The notes beneath the pieces are model-generated. The model had not been told where the DNA came from. It saw only the letters and a list, made by a program, of their open reading frames with translations, and ran no database searches. Position numbers and translations under genes: made by a program. Positions 1 to 4,926 of a stretch of DNA of 12,529 nt are shown here, in pieces. Within the stretch, counting starts at the first letter, position 1, and every line of letters starts with the position of its first letter. Source of the stretch: Lentisphaerota bacterium (GTDB lineage Bacteria; Verrucomicrobiota; Kiritimatiellia; RFP12; UBA1067); NCBI GenBank assembly GCA_015061765.1, contig SUVZ01000071.1, positions 1 through 12,529 of the forward strand, in the 5' to 3' direction.

Positions 1-19
1 AATCCCAGTCGTTCAATCT

Positions 20-53
20 GCGGCTACACAGGAAATGTCGCCTGTGTAGCCGC
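20..53. other. 13-bp perfect hairpin, possible terminator of an upstream gene
   Basis: Positions 20-32 and 41-53 are perfect reverse complements (arm GCGGCTACACAGG) around an 8-nt loop. A short T-rich stretch follows on the plus strand (CTTTGTATT) without a clean U-run, so Rho-independent termination is possible but not proven. It would end a plus-strand gene lying left of the window. It could also be a palindromic repeat element. Confidence 0.45.
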
Positions 54-127
54 CGCTTTGTATTCATTCAAAAATATCTTTGACTTTTCACTTGACGCAA
101 TACATACTCGTCCTACACGTCCCACTT

Positions 128-388
128 AGCCATTTGCCTAGCGCGAAGCACAAAGCCTCGCACTGCACTGCAGCCTGCAAAGCGCGAAGCACTACGAAAT
201 GGGGTTGTGCGCTCCGTGTCGTGGAGCGCCGGCCGTTGTTTTGCAATTCAGTTGTCAAAGATCAAATTTCGGCTTGCCGCACCTGCATATCCGCTAGCCA
301 TTTTCAGAGCGCGAAGCACATCCTCAATGCGCGCGAAGCCAAATGCCTCACAATGCCGCTTGCCATTTTCAGAGTGCGCAAGCACATC
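128..388. repeat. Degenerate short-repeat cluster with GCGAAGC mini-hairpins
   Basis: Two near-identical copies of about 32 nt lie at 291-322 and 356-388, 65 nt apart. They share CCGCT-GCCATTTTCAGAG and a GCGAAGCACATC-like end, with two substitutions and one extra base. A more diverged copy is at 128-152 (AGCCATTT, then GCGCGAAGCACA), and the core GCGCGAAGC also occurs near 180 and 330. GCGAAGC is known as an unusually stable DNA mini-hairpin. Open reading frames crossing this stretch on both strands have repeat-derived composition and no recognisable domain, so I treat the stretch as non-coding. Inference: remnants of a genome-wide intergenic repeat family. A genome search would show the copy number. 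Confidence 0.5.
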
Positions 389-412
389 TTTAAAGCGAGC
401 GTAGCTTGTAAT

Positions 413-568
413 GGGCGAGAGGTGTTGCACGGGACGCCCGAAGGGCGGCACGGCATTTCGGCGATTGAGGCCGCTGATCGCGCAAGCGATCACGAGCCGA
501 CCATACACTGGCAGGTGAGCCGAACGAGTGCCGCCTGTAGGGTGGGTTCCCGAAAACACCTCTCGCCC
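413..568 (+). ncRNA. Candidate structured RNA closed by a 14-bp helix
   Basis: Positions 413-426 (GGGCGAGAGGTGTT) are perfectly complementary to 555-568. Further pairings nest inside: 444-451 with 528-535 (8 bp), 458-462 with 496-500 (5 bp), and 476-481 with 486-491 (6 bp) capped by GCAA, a GNRA tetraloop if read on the plus strand. A local hairpin (435-439 with 443-447, loop GAA) competes with the second helix. The tetraloop is the only argument for the plus strand. I do not recognise RNase P, tmRNA, SRP, 6S or a known riboswitch, and no reverse transcriptase gene lies nearby to suggest a retron. It could instead be a long palindromic repeat element. Confidence 0.3.
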
Positions 569-729
569 AGCGCTATGCGGAGCGAGCCCGTGGGGCGGAC
601 TCCTGGAGCCGAAGTATCGTTACGGCTCGCAAGAATCACATGCCCCCTCACATACAGTGAGCAAAATGGGGGGTGCGTTCAATGAATTCGTCCAAGAAAC
701 ACCCCGTGAACATGCGTTTCACCCCTTAT
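569..729. other. Gene-free stretch with small hairpins
   Basis: No credible coding frame is seen. Short inverted repeats continue from the block before it: GAGCCG/CGGCTC at 606-611 and 623-628, and a two-step hairpin in which CCCCC (643-647) pairs with the G-run at 668-673 and TCAC (648-651) pairs with GTGA (657-660). The second hairpin lies about 57 nt beyond the stop of the minus-strand HTH gene and could stabilise or end its mRNA, but it has no U-tract. Confidence 0.35.
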
Positions 730-1017
730 TTATCGGGCTGAAAAACTTTTTTCAACTTTTTTTAGCCTGATGCTAAAGGTGCTTTTAGGAATGCCCATTT
801 CACGCCAGGATTTGCCTCTCAAAACTGCACGGGCAAAAGCTCGATCAGCAGCATCAAGCCTTCGCAATGCGTTATCGATACGGCTTTTCCCTTTTATCCT
901 GTCATCTTGCCAGTCGCAGGCCTCAATGATTCGCTCGGTGGCGCGAGGGTCGGCAACAGTAAGTGCTGCTGACTCTGCGGCGTCAGCGGCAAAGCCCATT
1001 GTTTTGCGATGTGTCAT
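730..1017 (-). CDS. Small helix-turn-helix protein, sigma-region-4-like (95 aa)
   Basis: Likely a DNA-binding regulator. Residues about 49-92 (from NALRRLDAADRAF to RLKKVEKSF) form a predicted helical unit. Its segment GKSWREMGIPKSTFSIRLKK looks like the recognition HTH of sigma-70 region 4 or phage-type small regulators. No region 2 is present, so it is not a full sigma factor. The start at 1017 is well supported: AAGGAGG lies 6 nt upstream, and the ATG overlaps the TGA of the preceding gene in an ATGA arrangement, implying translational coupling. The region before the HTH is Ala/Asp-rich with no motif I recognise. The gene ends in an A-rich stretch beside a T-rich run on the plus strand. 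Target and regulon are unknown. Such short HTH proteins are common in mobile or phage-derived islands, which fits the ORF6N neighbour. Confidence 0.6.
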   Translation of the reverse strand: MTHRKTMGFAADAAESAALTVADPRATERIIEACDWQDDRIKGKSRIDNALRRLDAADRAFARAVLRGKSWREMGIPKSTFSIRLKKVEKSFSAR

Positions 1018-1403
1018 GCCGCACCTCCTTTCGTGCCGAATTCCTTTTGGAGCCAGCTTTGGAAGGCGGTGATGGCGTTGCGGATTTCGCCGCAGCGTTC
1101 ACACGAGGCGTAGAAGTAGGCACGGTCGACAATTCGCCGCAGGTCAAAGTGGCGGCAGTACCATGCCCAGATGCGGAAGTCGCGTTCGAGCGAACCGAAG
1201 CAGTTGTCGATGATCTCCATCGCCGCCTCGCCAGCCTCACGGAACGTGCATGTGCACGCAAGGCGCCGCCCCTTGCACGCGCGCGTACGCGCACGCGGTA
1301 CTGATATTGGGTTTAGATATAAACCCCGGTATTGTTTTCTCTTTTCCTTCCATTCTTTCTTTTGCTTCTTTTCTTTCTTTCCTTCGTTTTCTCTTTTGGC
1401 CAT
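1014..1403 (-). CDS. Uncharacterised basic/aromatic protein, first gene of the small HTH operon
   Basis: Unrecognised. From the ATG at 1403 it is 129 aa, and AAAGGAG about 8 nt upstream supports this start. The N-terminus is extremely Lys/Glu-rich (MAKRENEGKKEKKQKKEWKE), probably disordered or nucleic-acid binding. The middle is an Arg/Cys-rich low-complexity linker encoded by an alternating purine/pyrimidine tract. Residues about 58-129 look like a folded domain rich in aromatics and cysteines (FRIWAWYCRHFDLRRIVDRA, then a CERC pair), ending GTKGGAA. An internal ATG at 1220 with a weaker GAGG upstream would give a 69-aa form containing just that domain. An in-frame start at 1529 with a good ribosome site would give 171 aa, but it reads through a terminator hairpin. 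The stop overlaps the HTH gene start by 4 nt, so the two products probably work together. Confidence 0.5.
   Translation of the reverse strand: MAKRENEGKKEKKQKKEWKEKRKQYRGLYLNPISVPRARTRACKGRRLACTCTFREAGEAAMEIIDNCFGSLERDFRIWAWYCRHFDLRRIVDRAYFYASCERCGEIRNAITAFQSWLQKEFGTKGGAA
1244..1297. repeat. Alternating purine/pyrimidine tracts (Z-DNA-prone) around a small hairpin
   Basis: Positions 1274-1297 are 24 consecutive alternating pyrimidine-purine bases, mostly CG/CA steps, and 1244-1260 are another 17. GCAAGG (1258-1263) pairs with CCTTGC (1271-1276) between and into them. A further stem, GGGTTTA/TAAACCC (1309-1315 and 1320-1326), follows. The tract lies inside the reading frame of the 129-aa protein, where it encodes a low-complexity Arg/Cys segment. 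Confidence 0.5.
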
Positions 1404-1471
1404 GTCTGGCTCCTTTCTTTTGCCTGTGCATAACTCGCCTGCGGCACCCACCGCTGGCGAAATCCGGGTAC

Positions 1472-1498
1472 AAAAAAAGCGCGTCGTTTCCGACGCGC
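1472..1498 (-). terminator. Intrinsic terminator in the leader of the small HTH operon
   Basis: Read on the minus strand, an 8-bp perfect stem GCGCGTCG/CGACGCGC (1498-1491 and 1486-1479) with a GAAA tetraloop is followed immediately by seven Ts (1478-1472). This is a textbook Rho-independent terminator. It sits 69 nt upstream of the ATG at 1403 and downstream of a separate ribosome-site/ATG pair at 1529. It could end short leader transcripts (attenuation) or insulate the operon. Confidence 0.75.
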
Positions 1499-1541
1499 CT
1501 GAGGCTTGGTTTTGTGGTTGTTGGTTCATGGATTTCTCCTT
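1499..1541 (-). promoter_or_regulatory. Possible leader-peptide start (SD plus ATG) upstream of the terminator
   Basis: On the minus strand AAGGAG (1541-1536) stands 6 nt before an ATG at 1529. The first codons read MNQQPQNQ, four Gln and two Asn in eight residues, and the frame enters the terminator stem 30 nt after the end of the ATG. The frame stays open through the terminator into the 129-aa gene. Leader peptide and N-terminal extension are both possible. The arrangement resembles attenuation, but no mutually exclusive antiterminator stem is evident. Confidence 0.35.
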
Positions 1542-1554
1542 GGTTTTTTATTAG

Positions 1555-1583
1555 AAAACCCTGCCGACACTCGCCGGACAGGG
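1555..1583 (-). terminator. Weak terminator-like hairpin in the intergenic region
   Basis: CCCTG/CAGGG arms at 1559-1563 and 1579-1583 can be extended by a G-U and a C-G pair. On the minus strand they are followed by TTTTCT (1558 downward). The loop is large (about 11 nt) and the T-run short. With the stronger terminator at 1472-1498 it makes two successive hairpins in any minus-strand transcript starting near the ORF6N promoter. Confidence 0.3.
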
Positions 1584-1616
1584 CAGAACGAAAATTGAGA
1601 AAACTACTGTTGGATT

Positions 1617-1625
1617 TGGTATAAT
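1617..1625 (+). promoter_or_regulatory. Extended -10 promoter of the ORF6N gene
   Basis: TGG followed by a perfect TATAAT (1620-1625) is an extended -10 element. A TTGAGA at 1595-1600 is a poor -35 at 19 nt spacing. A start near 1632 gives an approximately 18-nt leader containing ACGGAG (1638-1643), 6 nt before the ATG at 1650. The minus strand also reads TATTAT here, so divergent initiation toward the small HTH operon is possible. Confidence 0.6.
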
Positions 1626-1649
1626 ATGCGACATTGAACGGAGTTGAAC

Positions 1650-2546
1650 ATGAATGATTTGACCGTTTCCGATACTGTGGTTGCAGATTCCATCCGCTCG
1701 CGAATCCTTACGATCCGTGGCGTCCAGGTTATGCTTGATCGAGACCTTGCAGAACTCTACGGAGTGCCGACAAAGAGATTGAATGAGCAGGTGAAACGAA
1801 ATGCTGAAAGATTTCCCGCGGCATTCATGTTTACATTGGCGAAAGATGAGATGACAGAACTGGTCGCAAATTGCGACCGGTTCAAGCGCATGAAGCATTC
1901 TTCTGTGCCCATGACCGCTTTTACAGAGCATGGAATCATAATGCTTGCGAGTGTCCTGAAAAGTAGCGTGGCAATAGAGACAAGCATAAGAATCACCAAT
2001 ACATTTGTTGCCATGCGCAAAGCACTTGCCTCCATTGCGCCATTGCTTGCGCGTATTGAGGAGACTGACAGGCGGCAGATTGTCGATCAAGCCCGAAATG
2101 AAGAACGCTTCAAGCTGATACTGGATGCGATGCAGAACAATGATTTTCCGCCGCAGAAGATATTTTACGATGGGCAGATATATGATGCGTTTGAGCAGAT
2201 GAAGAAGTTTGTGCGGATGGCGAAGAAGGAGCTGATAGTCATAGATCCGTACTTTGACGATTCGGTGCTTCCGTTGATTGCACAGAAGCGCAAAGGCGTA
2301 TCAGTTTTGGTTGTGAAGAACCCGCAAAACAGAAAGCTGCATGCCGTCGATGTGGCAAAGTTCAATGCCCAATACGCAAACTCCCTAACAGTCAAAGACT
2401 CCATCAGGTTCCATGACCGATTTCTGATCATTGACCAGACGACGCTGATTCATGTTGGCGCATCATTGAACTATCTCGGCAAGAGGTGTTTTGCATTTTC
2501 CTCACTTGATAAATCCAACATACCCGACATCCTCGCCAAGATTTGA
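1650..2546 (+). CDS. ORF6N domain protein with phospholipase-D-like C-terminal domain (298 aa)
   Basis: Residues about 9-125 match the ORF6N family: IRGVQVMLDRDLAELYGVPT, then LNEQVKRNAERFP, FMFTLAKDE and TAFTEHGIIMLASVL. These putative DNA-binding domains occur in phages and bacterial mobile regions. A helical linker follows (about 130-165). Residues about 175-290 resemble the single HKD-like half of the phospholipase-D superfamily used as a C-terminal effector in such proteins: ELIVIDPYFDDSVL, then HDRFLIID (255-262), an HxK-like motif with Arg in place of Lys, then LIHVGASLNYLG. The ATG at 1650 is preferred over the TTG at 1644 because ACGGAG sits 6 nt before it. The gene has its own promoter and no partner in the same direction. 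Role unknown: a regulator or phage/plasmid-conflict protein is plausible, and nuclease activity is unproven. Confidence 0.8.
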   Translation: MNDLTVSDTVVADSIRSRILTIRGVQVMLDRDLAELYGVPTKRLNEQVKRNAERFPAAFMFTLAKDEMTELVANCDRFKRMKHSSVPMTAFTEHGIIMLASVLKSSVAIETSIRITNTFVAMRKALASIAPLLARIEETDRRQIVDQARNEERFKLILDAMQNNDFPPQKIFYDGQIYDAFEQMKKFVRMAKKELIVIDPYFDDSVLPLIAQKRKGVSVLVVKNPQNRKLHAVDVAKFNAQYANSLTVKDSIRFHDRFLIIDQTTLIHVGASLNYLGKRCFAFSSLDKSNIPDILAKI

Positions 2547-2750
2547 TTAGTTGGTGATGAGAGATGAGTAACTACACTTAAAACTCCTCCACTCACCAAC
2601 TCCTTCACGTTAACATCCTCCAACTCAAGCTCGAAATTCCAACTAACCCTTTACCGTCCGAAGAGTCCCCATCGTAGACCACACGCTCATACGCGATATT
2701 ACCAAGAGGGTTTATAAACCTCATCTTGTTTTCTTTTCACCTTCCTTTCC
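2547..2750. other. Convergent intergenic region
   Basis: No gene is seen between the ends of the plus-strand ORF6N gene and the minus-strand oxidoreductase gene. A long-looped inverted repeat AGTTGGTGA/TCACCAACT (2549-2557 and 2594-2602) lies just after the ORF6N stop. The rest is pyrimidine-rich on the plus strand. Confidence 0.4.
2706..2735 (+). terminator. Candidate terminator downstream of the ORF6N gene
   Basis: The stretch 2706-2722 is an almost perfect palindrome (core GGTTTATAAACC at 2709-2720) followed on the plus strand by ATCTTGTTTTCTTTT. It lies about 160 nt after the ORF6N stop. The stem is AT-rich and the T-tract starts a few bases late, so this is a weak call. Confidence 0.35.
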
Positions 2751-4919
2751 TTACTTTTGCTTCTTCTCCATCTGCACAAGAGCAAAAGCATCGGCTACGA
2801 CAACTCCAAAGGATTTTGACAAATGAATTCGCAACATTGCCCCAGGAGAAAGATCAAACTCGCCAAGTTTCCGCCAAGACCCTGTGCCTATAGCTTGATT
2901 TACCTTGAAATGAAAAACCGAACCTTCCGATTCGATCGTCATTGCGGTTGACGAATGGGTGCTTGCCGAATGGAGATATGGAATTCTGCCCATAAGAACA
3001 TATCTGCCCTTAACAGTTATAGACAATGGATATTTTGCCTCACCGACACATGAGCCGGCTTTGAGATCACAACCCCAACATCCTCCATCCGGTGGATAGT
3101 GCGAACCCTCGCCTATCTGTTCTCCGTTTGCGTTGTGCCAGAATTTCCATTCCTTCGTGAATGTCACACCAGACGTCTCATCATCTACGATTATCCAACC
3201 TTTTGTCTCAGGATTGGGCACACCTGGAAAATCCCCGCCAAGCATACACTGAAGCTCTCGCACAAGCCCCTGTCCCCAAATGTCACGGGGAAGCATTTCG
3301 CGCATTTTGCACAGTGCGGCAGCTTCGCCAGCAGCACATCCAAGCTGCGCTAACGTGTTTATGACACGCGGACCACCAAGCCCAACATGCGTACAGCTGA
3401 AACATCTGCCAGCCATAAACAGATTCCCGATATTTCGGGAATAAATAGAACGATAGGGAATCCAGTAGCGCCCATAGTGAGGCTGTCGGCATGTTGTAAG
3501 GAAGTCAACCCCTTGCTTACAGTCGTCATAGTGGAGATCAACACTCCATGATCCTGCTGCAATCGAATCCTCAAACTGTCGCTTCTCAGTAACGTCTTTT
3601 TCCGAATACACCCAGTCTCCCATCAGACGACGCGATTCGCGCTTGCCAAGAAGAAACGGAAGATTATCAAGGACAAGTCGCGAATTGGACGCATCCTTCT
3701 TCGCCAGAGAAAACGCACCATAGATTGCAAGAAAGAGACGGTCACGTATAGCTTCACCTTCCGCAATGATGTCACGTCTGATTCCATATTCCCAATTCCA
3801 CTCTCCACGAATTGCGGATACGCCCTGAGCATGTGATTCTGCCCATGGCGCGGAGAAAGGAATATCCGTGTTTGCCTGCGCACTCGTCCACATGAGCGAA
3901 GCGCCAAGTGTATGCCCGTCCTTCTTCTCCGGAGCTGAAGGTTCCCCGTATTCGAATTTAGCCTCTCGTCCCATGCGCCAATCGGCTCCGGCATAATACC
4001 CAAGCCAGCCATCACCTGTAGCATCACAGAAAAGCGGTGCACGGAAACGCACAATCCTATTGTGCCGCCAGTCAAGTGCCTTTACCGCCACAATGCGCCC
4101 AGCATCCACCTCCGCCGCAAACATACGATGGCAAAGATGAAGCGAAAGAGTCTTCTCGTCCTGCACAATACGCATACGGTGGGCATCTGAAAGAGCCATG
4201 TTCGCGTCACGGTTCAAGAACCATCCGCGCACTTCCCTCACAAGCGGATATTTCGCCTCCCCAGCCGACCAGACTCGAATTTCCGACGATGCATTGCCCC
4301 CAAGCACAGGACGATCCTGTACCAACGCGACTTTCAACCCTCGCCTTGCCGCTGCCAGCGCCGCACATGTGCCAGGCACTCCGCCACCAACCACGACGAA
4401 ATCAGCATCTATTGTTTCAGACACAATCGCAGAATCAAGCATAAGTACACCATTTGGTTTTGTGCCGTCATTTGTCAGCACGATACCAGCACAACGTCCG
4501 TCAAAGCCATCCATATCTTCAATCACAATCTGCATTGAACCTTTATCCAGCTCAACCTCGCCGCCATCCTCCCAATCCCACTTCGTCTGCGAAACGCCAA
4601 ACGTTCGATCGAGCGTCCTCCCACCGACACTCACCTTAAACGCTCCAGCGCCATCCACCCATTTGCGAGACCGTACCCAAACGCGCCATCTGCCTGTCTC
4701 CGGGATGTCGGCTACGGCTTTTGCATCAATCACACGAATGCCACATCCGTGCGCCAGAAGATACGGTGAGCCCATCACGTCCATGAACTGCACATCAAGT
4801 TTCCAACCTCCAGTGTCGAAACTCTGGGGATAGATGTCAATCCGTGCAGACAAAAGCGTTCCGGCCGCAAAAACCACCAAAAAAGCAACAATAGCAAATC
4901 TTGAACGGATAGATGTCAT
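2751..4919 (-). CDS. Secreted FAD-dependent oxidoreductase with flanking beta-sandwich domains (722 aa)
   Basis: Last gene of the operon. Residues 1-24 are a signal peptide (MTSIRSRF, hydrophobic core, LLSA), so the enzyme acts outside the cytoplasm. About 25-155 is a beta-rich domain rich in Trp and Gly. The FAD_oxidored-type core (PF12831-like, by recognition) starts near 172: the Rossmann nucleotide loop VVVGGGVPG (175-183), the second-strand/loop QDRPVLGGNASSEIRVW (about 201-217), DATGDGW (299-305), and the C-terminal FAD-contact segment HVGLGGPRVINT (511-522). A second beta-sandwich (about 573-716), golvesin/lectin-like, ends the protein. The ATG at 4919 is chosen because it begins the signal peptide and a G-rich site (GAGGGGG) lies just before it with only 2-nt spacing. 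An in-frame opening to 5003 lacks a ribosome site. It starts 7 nt after the upstream stop. Substrate unknown; sugar or product oxidation is inferred from context. Confidence 0.82.
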   Translation of the reverse strand: MTSIRSRFAIVAFLVVFAAGTLLSARIDIYPQSFDTGGWKLDVQFMDVMGSPYLLAHGCGIRVIDAKAVADIPETGRWRVWVRSRKWVDGAGAFKVSVGGRTLDRTFGVSQTKWDWEDGGEVELDKGSMQIVIEDMDGFDGRCAGIVLTNDGTKPNGVLMLDSAIVSETIDADFVVVGGGVPGTCAALAAARRGLKVALVQDRPVLGGNASSEIRVWSAGEAKYPLVREVRGWFLNRDANMALSDAHRMRIVQDEKTLSLHLCHRMFAAEVDAGRIVAVKALDWRHNRIVRFRAPLFCDATGDGWLGYYAGADWRMGREAKFEYGEPSAPEKKDGHTLGASLMWTSAQANTDIPFSAPWAESHAQGVSAIRGEWNWEYGIRRDIIAEGEAIRDRLFLAIYGAFSLAKKDASNSRLVLDNLPFLLGKRESRRLMGDWVYSEKDVTEKRQFEDSIAAGSWSVDLHYDDCKQGVDFLTTCRQPHYGRYWIPYRSIYSRNIGNLFMAGRCFSCTHVGLGGPRVINTLAQLGCAAGEAAALCKMREMLPRDIWGQGLVRELQCMLGGDFPGVPNPETKGWIIVDDETSGVTFTKEWKFWHNANGEQIGEGSHYPPDGGCWGCDLKAGSCVGEAKYPLSITVKGRYVLMGRIPYLHSASTHSSTAMTIESEGSVFHFKVNQAIGTGSWRKLGEFDLSPGAMLRIHLSKSFGVVVADAFALVQMEKKQK

Positions 4920-4926
4920 TACCCCC

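Noticed and set aside
128..388. CRISPR array
   Set aside because: The repeats are few, unequal and diverged, the spacing is irregular, and no cas gene is present.
248..559. A 103-codon open frame on the minus strand with an internally repeated KDVL/EDVL segment
   Set aside because: The internal repetition comes directly from the 65-nt-spaced DNA repeats, and the first part crosses the 14-bp inverted repeat. No start signal was seen.
413..568. Retron msr/msd RNA, suggested by the long closing inverted repeat
   Set aside because: No reverse transcriptase gene lies within reach and the internal layout does not show msr-type hairpins.
80..685. A 201-codon open frame on the plus strand
   Set aside because: It runs through the repeats and hairpins, has no ribosome site and no domain-like segment, and its composition follows the repeats. 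Most likely a chance frame.
730..780. Programmed -1 frameshift at the A-runs ending the HTH gene
   Set aside because: A shift would add only about six codons before a new stop and there is no strong downstream structure at the right distance.
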